Under the pieces are notes generated by a model that searched no databases, was not told the origin of the DNA, and was given only the letters and a program-made list of their open reading frames with translations. A stretch of 9,188 bases of DNA from Zoogloea sp. (GTDB taxonomy: Bacteria; Pseudomonadota; Gammaproteobacteria; Burkholderiales; Rhodocyclaceae), in the NCBI GenBank assembly GCA_016790385.1, contig JAEUNV010000510.1, positions 1 to 9,188 of the forward strand, in the 5' to 3' direction. This document shows, piece after piece, positions 1-6,932 of this stretch (the stretch's first letter is position 1; each line of letters opens with the position of its first letter). Both the position numbers and the translations under genes were made by a program.

Positions 1-440
1 ATGGTCTTTTGCTGAACGTGGTCGAGCAGGCGGCCCGGCGTGGCCACGACGATTTCGATGCCGCGACGCAGTTCCTGAATCTGCGGGTTCATGTCGACCC
101 CGCCATAGATGCAGGTGCTGCGCAGGGGCAGGTGCTTCGAGTACATCTTGACGGACTCATACACCTGCATGGCCAGCTCCCGGGTCGGTGCCAGGATGAG
201 CGCACGTACCGGGTGGCGGGCAGGGCTGGTCGAACTGCTGGCGTGACGGGCCAGCCGGTTGAGCAGCGGCAGGGTGAAGCCGGCGGTCTTGCCCGTGCCC
301 GTCTGGGCGCCGCCCATCACGTCATGCCCGGCGAGAACGACCGGAATGGCCTGGCGCTGGATGGGTGTGGGTTCGGTGTAGCCCGCTTCGGTGACGGCCC
401 GCAGGATTTCAGGAATGAGTCCGAGTTCGGAGAACGACAT
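1..440 (-). CDS. rhlE: DEAD-box ATP-dependent RNA helicase, RhlE type (N-terminal 146 residues, cut by window edge)
   Basis: The product would unwind short RNA duplexes using ATP, with roles in ribosome assembly and RNA turnover in the cytoplasm. Only the first part of helicase domain 1 is visible. It shows a Q motif (GYTEPTPIQ, residues 20-28), Walker A/motif I (AQTGTGKT, 45-52), motif Ia (PTRELA, 85-90), the GG element (113-114) and motif Ib (TPGRL, 134-138). The stretch [18 protein letters not shown] fits RhlE better than SrmB, DeaD or RhlB from memory. The DEAD box and helicase domain 2 lie beyond the left edge. The ATG at 440 gives the family's usual MSF start. No clear Shine-Dalgarno precedes it, and a GTG at 452 in the same frame, four codons upstream, is an alternative. 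It lies downstream of rlmM on the same strand across 80 bases and may have its own promoter there. Confidence 0.93.
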   Translation of the reverse strand, partial: MSFSELGLIPEILRAVTEAGYTEPTPIQRQAIPVVLAGHDVMGGAQTGTGKTAGFTLPLLNRLARHASSSTSPARHPVRALILAPTRELAMQVYESVKMYSKHLPLRSTCIYGGVDMNPQIQELRRGIEIVVATPGRLLDHVQQKT

Positions 441-501
441 GGATGTGATCACGATCTGGGTGCGGCAGATTTAGTGCACTGCACCATTTAAATAGTCCAG
501 C

Positions 502-507
502 ATTATA
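502..507 (-). promoter_or_regulatory. Candidate -10 box for rhlE
   Basis: Read on the minus strand, these bases are a perfect TATAAT. It lies just after the rlmM stop hairpin and 61 bases before the rhlE ATG, which would give a start of transcription near 495 and a leader of about 55 bases. The expected -35 position falls inside the GC-rich hairpin and does not resemble TTGACA. The TG directly before the box lacks the one-base gap of a true extended -10, so recognition would be weak or need an activator. Confidence 0.4.
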
Positions 508-510
508 CAT

Positions 511-531
511 CGCGGCGCCATCAGCGCCGCG
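511..531 (-). terminator. GC-rich hairpin across the rlmM stop codon
   Basis: An 8-bp perfect stem (CGCGGCGC at 511-518 with GCGCCGCG at 524-531) encloses a 5-base loop that contains the rlmM TGA stop. The next bases on the minus strand (ATGTATAATGC) are not a U tract, so this is not a canonical intrinsic terminator. It could slow polymerase, protect the rlmM 3' end from exonucleases, or separate rlmM from rhlE. The structure is plainly visible but its function is inferred. Confidence 0.4.
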
Positions 532-1609
532 TGAGATAGCAGGTGACCTCTTCCCTGTCGTGGTAAAGGTGCTTGATTCTCAATATGTATTTGATGTTTC
601 CGGCACGCATGCGCTGATCAATCAGGGCGCGGCAGCGCTCGATCTCGTCGTGGCGGCGCTTCATGGGCAGCTTGAGGTTGAAGATACTCCGGCGGCAGCG
701 CCCGCTCGCGACCCATTCGGCCATCAGAGGCGCGATCCGGGAGGGCTGCTCCACCATGTCGCACACCATCCATTCGACGGGCTTGCGTGGCTTCCAGGTG
801 AAGCCATCCACCCGCAGATGTTCGAGCAGGCCGGTGGCTGCCAGAGAGGGGGCCATGGGTCCGTTGTCAATGGCAGTCACGCGCAGTCCGCGGCTTATCA
901 GCTGCCAGGTCCACCCGCCGGGCGAGGCGCCCAGATCCACCGCGAGCAGGCCGGGGCGCAGGGTCGCTTTCTGTTCTTCCGGGGTCAGAAGGCTCAAGAT
1001 GGCTTCGGCCAGCTTCAAGGTCGAGCGGCTGGGCGCTTCTGCGGGCATGCGCAGCCGGGGGATGCCCATGGGCCAGGCCGAAGCCTCGCTGCCCAGGCTC
1101 AGGCCGAGGAGAGCGCGTTTCGAATCGGGGAGAAAAACATGCAGCCGGGGCAGATGCGGAGAGTCGCCGCGCAGCAGGCCGGCTTTGCTCAGGGCATCTT
1201 CGAGCACAGGCGCGAAGCGGCGCAGAAAGCCGGATTGCTGCTTGCCCTCGTTGGTGTCGGGCGTTTCGAGAAGGAGGGCGGAGAAACGCTCCCCCAGCCC
1301 CGTGATGGCGGTCATCAGCGGGCTCAGGCGGTCCTTGTCGGGAAGATCCTCCACGCAAGCCGCCAGCTGAAAACCTTGCCTGGAAAAAACGAGCCGGGAG
1401 AGGTCGAAACGGCGCCGGAGTTCGTCACGGGGAAGCGGGGTGTGCAATTGGAACAGGGTGAAGCCGCTATTGACCGCTTCCGAGATGCTGCCTTCGAAGC
1501 GCGCCGCGCGGGCGGCGGCCTGAAGTTCGAGGCTGGCGTCAGGCTCGAAGCCGGGGCGGCACTGGACGAAAATGCCGAGGGAAAGGCAGGGGGTAGGCGC
1601 GGGCTGCAT
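521..1609 (-). CDS. rlmM: 23S rRNA (cytidine2498-2'-O)-methyltransferase RlmM
   Basis: The enzyme transfers a methyl group from S-adenosylmethionine to the 2'-OH of C2498 in 23S rRNA. The 362-residue product matches the family length (366 in E. coli). It has an N-terminal CRPGFE segment (17-22), a THUMP-type region around 65-165, the conserved MGIPRL (181-186) and APSRSTLKL (192-200) blocks, and a Rossmann-fold methyltransferase domain. The SAM motif is VDLGASPGGW (224-233). The catalytic Asp is in WMVCDMVE (Asp284), and the Lys thought to be the base is in FNLKLPMK (Lys313). LYHDREEV near the C-terminus (348-355) is also typical. The frame stays open upstream to 2332, but homology begins near this ATG, which puts CRPGFE about nine residues further in than in E. 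coli. No strong Shine-Dalgarno is seen. tas diverges from it and rhlE follows it. Confidence 0.96.
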   Translation of the reverse strand: MQPAPTPCLSLGIFVQCRPGFEPDASLELQAAARAARFEGSISEAVNSGFTLFQLHTPLPRDELRRRFDLSRLVFSRQGFQLAACVEDLPDKDRLSPLMTAITGLGERFSALLLETPDTNEGKQQSGFLRRFAPVLEDALSKAGLLRGDSPHLPRLHVFLPDSKRALLGLSLGSEASAWPMGIPRLRMPAEAPSRSTLKLAEAILSLLTPEEQKATLRPGLLAVDLGASPGGWTWQLISRGLRVTAIDNGPMAPSLAATGLLEHLRVDGFTWKPRKPVEWMVCDMVEQPSRIAPLMAEWVASGRCRRSIFNLKLPMKRRHDEIERCRALIDQRMRAGNIKYILRIKHLYHDREEVTCYLTRR

Positions 1610-1739
1610 GGGATCGAAGCGGAAGGGCGTGGTGGGTGTGTAGAATCTCGGCAACGCACCTTCCCGCCATAGCTGCGCGCGGTGGCCTGCCTGGCCGGCA
1701 TGATACCCGATCGTGGCTGGCAGCCTCGGCCGCCGGGCC

Positions 1740-1769
1740 GTGACCGCGCAGAGGGGCGCCCCGTATATC
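1740..1769 (+). promoter_or_regulatory. Weak sigma70-like promoter candidate for tas
   Basis: In the 180-base gap between the divergent rlmM and tas starts, GTGACC (1740-1745; 4 of 6 to TTGACA) and TATATC (1764-1769; 4 of 6 to TATAAT) are separated by 18 bases. Transcription would begin about 14 bases before the tas start codon. Both boxes are imperfect in GC-rich DNA, so this is only a candidate. I could not identify a convincing promoter for rlmM in the same gap. Confidence 0.25.
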
Positions 1770-1778
1770 CATCCATCC

Positions 1779-1783
1779 GGAGG
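1779..1783 (+). promoter_or_regulatory. Ribosome binding site that fixes the tas start
   Basis: GGAGG stands six bases before the ATG at 1790. It decides in favour of this start over the in-frame ATG at 1682, which would add 36 residues with no homology to the family. Confidence 0.85.
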
Positions 1784-1789
1784 TCGCTC

Positions 1790-2827
1790 ATGGAGTTTCG
1801 CAAGCTTGGGGCCAGCGAGTTGCGGGTGTCGTCCGTTTGCCTGGGGACGATGACCTTCGGGCAGCAGAATTCGGAGGCCGAGGCGCATGCACAGCTGGAC
1901 GCTGCATTTGACCGAGGCGTGAATTTCATTGATGCGGCCGAGATGTACCCGGTTCCCGCGCGTGCCGACACCTACGGGCGGACGGAAACCATCGTTGGGT
2001 CGTGGTTGCAGAGTAGGCCCCGGGACAGCGTGGTGGTTGCGACCAAGGTTGCAGGGCCGGGGCGTAACATGGCCTGGATCCGCGGCGGCCCCGTGTCCCT
2101 CGATCGCAGCAATATCCGCGAGGCGGTCGAGGCAAGCCTGACCCGTCTGGGCACCGATTACATCGATCTCTACCAGATCCACTGGCCGGCGCGCAATCAG
2201 CCGATGTTCGGCCAATGGCGTTTCGATCCCGGCAGCGAGCGCCCCGCGACACCGATCGAGGCGCAACTGGTGGCCCTTGCCGAGCTGGTGGCCGAAGGCA
2301 AGATCCGCTACGTGGGCCTGTCCAACGAACACCCGTGGGGGCTGATGTCGTTTCTGCGGGCGGCTGATGCGCTGGGCCTGCCCCGCGTTGTCTCGGTGCA
2401 GAATGCCTTCAACCTGCTCAACCGGGTATTCGAGCAGTCGATGGCCGAGGTGTGCTTTCGAGAGCAGGTCAGCCTGCTACCTTACTCAGTGCTTGGTTTC
2501 GGACACCTGAGTGGCAAATATCTTGACGATCCGGACGCGCCGGGGCGTATCTCCCTGTTCCCGGCATTCGGTCAGCGTTATGACAAGCCCGGCGTGAGGC
2601 CGGCGGTGGCGGCCTACGCGGCCCTGGCCCGGCGCCACGGGATGACTCCCGCGGAGATGGCCATCGCTTTCGTGGCGCGCCAGCCCTTGGTCGGTAGCGT
2701 CATTCTGGGTGCCACGTCGGTTGCGCAGCTGGAAGCAAACCTGAACGCCTGCGAGCGCCGGATCGATGCCGGGCTATTGGAGGAAATTGACGCGATTCAC
2801 CTTCAGTTTCCCAGCCCGGCACCGTAA
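1790..2827 (+). CDS. tas: NADP(H)-dependent aldo-keto reductase, Tas family
   Basis: A soluble aldo-keto reductase (TIM barrel) expected to reduce aldehydes or ketones with NADPH. Its physiological substrate is not known. At 345 residues it is almost the same length as E. coli Tas (346) and collinear with it from memory. The opening MEFRKLGASELRVSSVCLGTM is typical of the superfamily. The catalytic tetrad is visible as Asp48 and Tyr53 (in FIDAAEMYPVP), Lys86 (VATKVAGP) and His131 (YQIHWP). Further family marks are GKIRYVGLSNE (170-180), the LLPYSVLGFG strand (229-238), SGKYL (241-245) and the C-terminal cofactor region VILGATSVAQLEANL (304-318). It diverges from rlmM and is followed after 53 bases by the HD-GYP gene on the same strand, so co-transcription is possible. 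No terminator with a T tract is seen in that gap. Nothing links its function to c-di-GMP. Confidence 0.95.
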   Translation: MEFRKLGASELRVSSVCLGTMTFGQQNSEAEAHAQLDAAFDRGVNFIDAAEMYPVPARADTYGRTETIVGSWLQSRPRDSVVVATKVAGPGRNMAWIRGGPVSLDRSNIREAVEASLTRLGTDYIDLYQIHWPARNQPMFGQWRFDPGSERPATPIEAQLVALAELVAEGKIRYVGLSNEHPWGLMSFLRAADALGLPRVVSVQNAFNLLNRVFEQSMAEVCFREQVSLLPYSVLGFGHLSGKYLDDPDAPGRISLFPAFGQRYDKPGVRPAVAAYAALARRHGMTPAEMAIAFVARQPLVGSVILGATSVAQLEANLNACERRIDAGLLEEIDAIHLQFPSPAP

Positions 2828-2880
2828 ATACGTGTTGGCTGTGAAAAAGTGCAGGGATCGGTAATGCGTGTTCGGAGGGT

Positions 2881-4425
2881 GTGTTGAAGGAAATCGTGGC
2901 GGTGCAGGATCTGTGCGGAGGCATGTTTGTTTCGGAGCTTGACCGCCCGTGGCTTGAGTCGCCCTTCATGCTTCAAGGCTTCCTCATCGAGGACGAGGCG
3001 ACTCTTGCGCAGATCAGGCAGCTTTGCCGTTTTGTGTACGTGGATCGGGCCCGTTCGATCGGCAGCGCCTGGCGTGCTGCGCCTGTGGCGCCGGAAGCCG
3101 CCGGCGCAGAGCGAACGCCTTCCGATCTCGGCTCTTTCGTGGTCAAGCCCGAGCTGCGACGACAGCCCCTGGATTTTTTTGCCTTGCTCAAGTCGCTGCG
3201 GGGCCTGAAAAGCAACGCGGAGGCGCCCACCGTCGGGGAGGGCGACGCTACCGAGCCCTGGCTCCGGATCTATCCCGACAAGCCGACGGCGCGGAAAGCG
3301 GGGGTTGCGGAACCCGGCCCGGAGAGGCGTGGTACAGCCGCCTCCACCGCCCAGCCGCTGGTAACAACCTACAATGAAGCGGCTTACGCATCTTCCTCCG
3401 CCCAGCGGACGGGCGACGAGGCTGTCAAGGGCTCGTCCGGCTTGCCCTCCGGCATGCGCTTCGTCGAACAGACGACATCCCTCGACGCGGAGATTGTGGC
3501 CGCTCTGCCGGTGGTGACCCGTGCCCAGGCTCTGCTTGCGGAGATCGCCAGGGATGTGCAGAGCAACCTCAACCCCGATCTGGAGCGTCTACGTGGCGTG
3601 GTGTCGGAAATGGTGCTCAGCGTCATCCGCAATCCGGATGCGCTCCTTTGGCTGCTGCGCCTCAAGCGCACTGATCAGTACAGCTACGATCATTCCCTCG
3701 ATGTCGCGGCCCATGTGATGATCTTCGGACGGGCCCTTGGGCTTGGCGAGGATTCGATCACCACCCTGGGCATGGCCGGACTGTTGCAGGATATCGGCAA
3801 GTTGCGCCTCCCGTCCCGCCTGCTCCACAAGGTCGGCGCCCTTTCACCCCGCGAGTACGAGATATTCAAGACCCATGTGGATTTCTCCTTGCAGATTCTC
3901 TCCGTGTGTCCCCATGCCACGCCCCCGATGCTGGAGATCATCGCCCGCCATCACGAGCGCTGTGACGGCAGCGGCTACCCGGCTGGGTTGAAGGGGGACG
4001 ATGTGGGGCTGATGGCGGAGATCGCCGGGGTCTGCGATGTGTATTGCGCCATGACGCGGGAGCGCCCCTACGGTACGGCGGTGAGTTCCCAGAACGCCCT
4101 TGATTCCGTCAGGGGGCTGCGGGGCAAGCGGTTCTCGGTCAGCATTGTGGACCAATTTGTTCAGTGCATCGGCCTCTATCCCGTCGGTACGCTGCTTGAG
4201 CTTAATTCCGGTGAGGTGGCCGTGGTGGTGTCCCAGAACCGCATCCGTCGCCTCAAGCCGCGCGTGATGATCCTGCTCGGGCCGGACAAAAAGCCCAACG
4301 CCTACCCTCAGACTCTCGACCTCCTTTACGATCCGTCCTGCGCCACTGGAGAGCCTTACGAGATCGTCCGTGCCCTGCCACCCGGTGCTTTCGGGGTGGA
4401 ACCGTCGGCCTACTATCTCGCATGA
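2881..4425 (+). CDS. DUF3391/HD-GYP cyclic-di-GMP phosphodiesterase-like protein with a changed HD pair (QD)
   Basis: HD-GYP proteins hydrolyse c-di-GMP to pGpG or GMP with a di- or tri-metal centre. This 514-residue protein has no membrane segment or signal peptide, so it should be cytoplasmic. Residues 1-55 match the DUF3391 type (GGMFVSELDRPWL, then RFVYVD). Residues about 60-200 form a variable linker rich in Ala, Pro and Ser. The HD-GYP domain spans about 265-440. His271, Asp304, Lys307, His332, the His357-His358 pair, DGSGYP (362-367), Asp386 and RPYG (395-398) are present. The His normally before Asp304 is Gln303 (LLQDIGK). A C-terminal part follows (440-514). The start is GTG at 2881, with TTG at 2884 equally possible: GGAGG at 2874-2878 is only 2 bases from the GTG and 5 from the TTG. 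The stop overlaps the start of the EAL gene. Activity is uncertain because of Gln303. Confidence 0.9.
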   Translation: MLKEIVAVQDLCGGMFVSELDRPWLESPFMLQGFLIEDEATLAQIRQLCRFVYVDRARSIGSAWRAAPVAPEAAGAERTPSDLGSFVVKPELRRQPLDFFALLKSLRGLKSNAEAPTVGEGDATEPWLRIYPDKPTARKAGVAEPGPERRGTAASTAQPLVTTYNEAAYASSSAQRTGDEAVKGSSGLPSGMRFVEQTTSLDAEIVAALPVVTRAQALLAEIARDVQSNLNPDLERLRGVVSEMVLSVIRNPDALLWLLRLKRTDQYSYDHSLDVAAHVMIFGRALGLGEDSITTLGMAGLLQDIGKLRLPSRLLHKVGALSPREYEIFKTHVDFSLQILSVCPHATPPMLEIIARHHERCDGSGYPAGLKGDDVGLMAEIAGVCDVYCAMTRERPYGTAVSSQNALDSVRGLRGKRFSVSIVDQFVQCIGLYPVGTLLELNSGEVAVVVSQNRIRRLKPRVMILLGPDKKPNAYPQTLDLLYDPSCATGEPYEIVRALPPGAFGVEPSAYYLA

Positions 4426-6230
4426 ACACCTCGGCGCCGCTTCCGGTGCGCTCCCCCTACCCGCTCATCGACGAGGACACGCTCGCGCGCCTCCTGTTGC
4501 GCTATCGGGTTGGCCAGAGCGAGCAGGCGGCGGTGCGCGCCTTTGGCCGCATCATCAGTTCGAGGGATCTGGCGGACGCGCTGCTGTTGCGTTTCGACCT
4601 TGCCGAGGCCTCGGTGGGGGTCGAGCCTTCCCTGCGGGCCTTTTGCATCGAGCTGGCGCGGATCACCGAGTGGGATTTCACCCCGGCTTGGCCGATCCGG
4701 ATGGTGGCGTTGTGGTCGGAGTGCTATCTGAGTGGCGCCGTTGCCGAGTTTCCCTTCGTCGCCATCGAGGCGCTGCTGGCGTCCTGCCAGCAGAATCTGT
4801 TCAGCGACAGGGCCATGGTCCATCGACTGGAACTCGACATCCTGACCGCGCTCGTGCGCCTGGGCTGGTGCCTGGGGGGGCTGCTGTCAGAGGTGTCCAT
4901 CGATCACGAACATGCGTTTCGCCTGGATGCTGAAGACGGCGACGCGGTCCTCGGCATTCCCAACCGGCGGCGTTTTCTGACCCTGCTGGCAGAGCGCCTG
5001 TCCGGCCTTGCCGATCAGCAGATCCTGGGGCTGTTGGTGCTTGATATCGAGTGGGGGCGGTCGGTCGATGTCCTCGCCATGGACGAGCGCGACCATCTGC
5101 GGCTGGCGCTCTCCGACGCCATCCGGGCGGTTCTACGGTCCAATGATGTGCTGTGCACGCTCGGGGAGGACCAGTGGGCGATCATCCTGCCGGAACTCCT
5201 GCATCCTGCTCAGGTGTCCCTCGCCGGCAACAAGGTCATCGATGCCTGCGAAGTGCTGCGTGGCAATAATTTCCCGGGGCAGCGTGGGCGTTTCCATGCG
5301 GGTGGGGCGTGGGCACCCGAGCATGCCGACGACCCCCTCGGCCTGATTCAGGCCGCCCGTTCCGCCCTCGCGGCGGCAAAGACGGCCGGAAGGGCCTTCG
5401 ATCACTTCAGCTCTGATTTGGCGGCGCGCGGGCAGAGCGATGCCGGCTTTGAGTCGGAAGTGGCTCGCGCCCTGGAATCCCGCCAGTTCCAGATCTTTCT
5501 GCAGCCGCAGGTCGAATTGCCTTCCCGCCGCCTGGTTGGGGCCGAGGCGCTGTTGCGCTGGCACCGGGAAGGCCAGGCGATCGCATCGCCTCCCGACATC
5601 CTGGCCGTGCTCGAACGTATCGGCCTGATGGGCGAACTGTCGCGCTGGGTCATCCAGCAGACTGCCCAGGTGCTGGCCACACTGGCCCACGTGGGCTGCG
5701 AAGTGGCCGTATCGGTGAATCTCGTTGCTGACGATCTGAACGATCCGGAACTGCCCCTGTTCATCGGCCAGACCTGCGAGACCTGGCGGGTTCCGACTTC
5801 CCGGATGTGCTTTGAACTCACTGAAGGCAGCCTGGTGCCGCGGGACGGCATGTCGAAGCACAACCTGGAGGTGCTGCGGGTCGGGGGAGGGCGTCTGGCC
5901 CTGGATGATTTCGGCACAGGGTATTCATCCATGGACTACCTGCGTCGCCTGCCCGTGGATGAACTCAAGCTCGACAAGTCCTTCGTCGAGCGGATCACCC
6001 TCACCGACAACGATCGCGCGATCGTCGAGCTGATGGTGCGCATTGCCCATACATTCGGCCTGGACGTGGTCGCCGAGGGGGTTGAGGATGTGGCAACCGA
6101 GACGGTTTTGCGGGAAATGGGCTGCGACCGGGCCCAGGGCTATCTCTATGCGCCCGCCATGTCCGTCGAGCAGTTCATCGAGTGGTGGGGTGCGCGCCGT
6201 GACGGCGCGCTGGATACGCCTGTCCTTTGA
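4422..6230 (+). CDS. Cyclic-di-GMP phosphodiesterase: unassigned N-terminal domain, degenerate GGDEF, intact EAL
   Basis: The EAL domain (about 345-590 of 602 residues) should linearise c-di-GMP to pGpG in the cytoplasm. All main catalytic positions are visible: Glu375 in GAEALLRW, Asn433 in SVNLV, Glu465 in FELTEG, Asp495-Asp496 in LDDFGTGYSS, Lys516 in DELKLDKSF, Glu552 in AEGVED and Gln572 in AQGYLYAPAM. The GGDEF domain (about 170-330; it opens with IPNRRRFL) has GEDQW (248-252) in place of GGDEF, so it should not make c-di-GMP and may only bind GTP or regulate. Residues 1-160 look helical and cytosolic, rich in Leu, Ala and Trp, and match no family I can name. They may sense a signal. 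The ATG overlaps the HD-GYP stop by 4 bases (ATGA), which indicates translational coupling. No transmembrane segment is seen. Confidence 0.93.
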   Translation: MNTSAPLPVRSPYPLIDEDTLARLLLRYRVGQSEQAAVRAFGRIISSRDLADALLLRFDLAEASVGVEPSLRAFCIELARITEWDFTPAWPIRMVALWSECYLSGAVAEFPFVAIEALLASCQQNLFSDRAMVHRLELDILTALVRLGWCLGGLLSEVSIDHEHAFRLDAEDGDAVLGIPNRRRFLTLLAERLSGLADQQILGLLVLDIEWGRSVDVLAMDERDHLRLALSDAIRAVLRSNDVLCTLGEDQWAIILPELLHPAQVSLAGNKVIDACEVLRGNNFPGQRGRFHAGGAWAPEHADDPLGLIQAARSALAAAKTAGRAFDHFSSDLAARGQSDAGFESEVARALESRQFQIFLQPQVELPSRRLVGAEALLRWHREGQAIASPPDILAVLERIGLMGELSRWVIQQTAQVLATLAHVGCEVAVSVNLVADDLNDPELPLFIGQTCETWRVPTSRMCFELTEGSLVPRDGMSKHNLEVLRVGGGRLALDDFGTGYSSMDYLRRLPVDELKLDKSFVERITLTDNDRAIVELMVRIAHTFGLDVVAEGVEDVATETVLREMGCDRAQGYLYAPAMSVEQFIEWWGARRDGALDTPVL

Positions 6231-6272
6231 GCGTCCTGCGCTCTCGAGGCCGCAGCGGCAGCGATTGAGCGG

Positions 6273-6737
6273 CTATTCCCGCGGGCGGCGTCGCTTGCGT
6301 GGTTCGGGCTCCTGCCCTGCATCGGCCTCGCCCTTCGCATCGGCGCCATGTGCATCGGCGCCGGTGTCGGCGGGTTTGTCCTTGGCGGCTTCGTCGCCGC
6401 CATGGTCGGCGGCCTTCTTTTTCTTGCCGGACGCGGGTATGGGCGGGGCGGGCGGCGGAAGCTGCGGAATAACCTCGGCAATCTTGTTTTCCGACATGTA
6501 GTCGTTCATTTCCTTCCAGCCCGCAAAGACTGCCGACTTCGACGCCGCGGTATTGAGGGTGAAGCAATCTTCGATGGCCCGTCCGGCATGGCGACAGGCG
6601 CTCCCGATGGCCCTGCCTTCCGCTTCGGCCTGGGCATTGGCCTTGGCGGGGTCGGGAATGCCGAGCTGCTCGCAGCCGGCGAGCAGAGATGTCGCGGCGG
6701 TCATGGCCAGTGCAAAGCGGAACAACGATCTCGTCAT
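6273..6737 (-). CDS. Small putative lipoprotein with a Lys/Ala-rich acidic-basic tail, function unknown
   Basis: I do not recognise a named family. The 154-residue product starts with a lipoprotein signal peptide: MTRS, a hydrophobic stretch, then the lipobox LLAGC with Cys22 as the lipidated residue. The mature part has a short conserved-looking core (about 38-90) with two Cys ten apart (Cys48 in SACRHAGR, Cys58 in EDCFTLN), which could form a periplasmic disulfide. VFAGWKEMNDYMSENKI (70-86) follows, then a proline hinge (PQLPPPAPPIP, 91-101). Residues 104-154 are low-complexity, rich in Lys, Ala, Asp and Glu, and end in RKRRRPRE. The tail might reach towards peptidoglycan or the outer-membrane surface; this is inference only. 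The start is set by the signal peptide. The frame continues 23 codons upstream to 6806 but that extension does not fit a lipoprotein. The gene converges on the EAL gene and diverges from ugpB. Confidence 0.8.
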   Translation of the reverse strand: MTRSLFRFALAMTAATSLLAGCEQLGIPDPAKANAQAEAEGRAIGSACRHAGRAIEDCFTLNTAASKSAVFAGWKEMNDYMSENKIAEVIPQLPPPAPPIPASGKKKKAADHGGDEAAKDKPADTGADAHGADAKGEADAGQEPEPRKRRRPRE

Positions 6738-6837
6738 GGTGAATGGAAGCGGTTGCTTTGAAGGGTCTACGGCCCCGGCACCAACGACTTGAATCGCAGG
6801 GCGCAAATCAGTCCTGCTTCTACGGCGTTGATCTCCT

Positions 6838-6843
6838 TATAAT
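6838..6843 (+). promoter_or_regulatory. Consensus -10 box upstream of ugpB
   Basis: A perfect TATAAT lies 89 bases before the ugpB start, giving a likely transcript start near 6850 and a leader of about 80 bases. No good -35 is present: the correctly spaced hexamer is TGCTTC (6815-6820). This could fit an activator-dependent promoter. In other bacteria ugp genes are induced by PhoB under phosphate limitation, but I could not recognise a clear Pho box here by eye. Confidence 0.4.
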
Positions 6844-6932
6844 CACGGGCTGAATGTTCGCCGCTGAATCGGCAGCGCGCTTCCCCTGCAAGCACTGACT
6901 CTTCCTCATTTCCGTCCATGGACAGGATCCTC

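Noticed and set aside
560..1672. Long plus-strand open frame of 370 codons opposite rlmM
   Set aside because: It is the antisense of a strongly recognised RlmM, is rich in Gly, Ala, Arg and Gln with no motif, and is expected in GC-rich DNA where antisense stops are rare.
1610..2332. Upstream extension of the rlmM frame to 2332
   Set aside because: The added 241 residues run through tas on the opposite strand and have no homology. RlmM similarity starts at the ATG at 1609.
2812..2842. Imperfect inverted repeat CAGCC/GGCTG around the tas stop, considered as a terminator
   Set aside because: The stem is broken by an internal loop, and an A-rich, not T-rich, sequence follows on the plus strand.
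2864..2887. Seven-codon ORF (ATG at 2864) overlapping the HD-GYP start, considered as a leader peptide
   Set aside because: It has no ribosome binding site of its own and no regulatory residue pattern, and such short frames arise by chance.
6192..6210. Hairpin GCGCGCCG/CGGCGCGC near the end of the EAL gene, considered as a terminator
   Set aside because: The stem is strong, but it lies inside the coding sequence 20 bases before the stop and no T tract follows. It may only reflect GC-rich codons.
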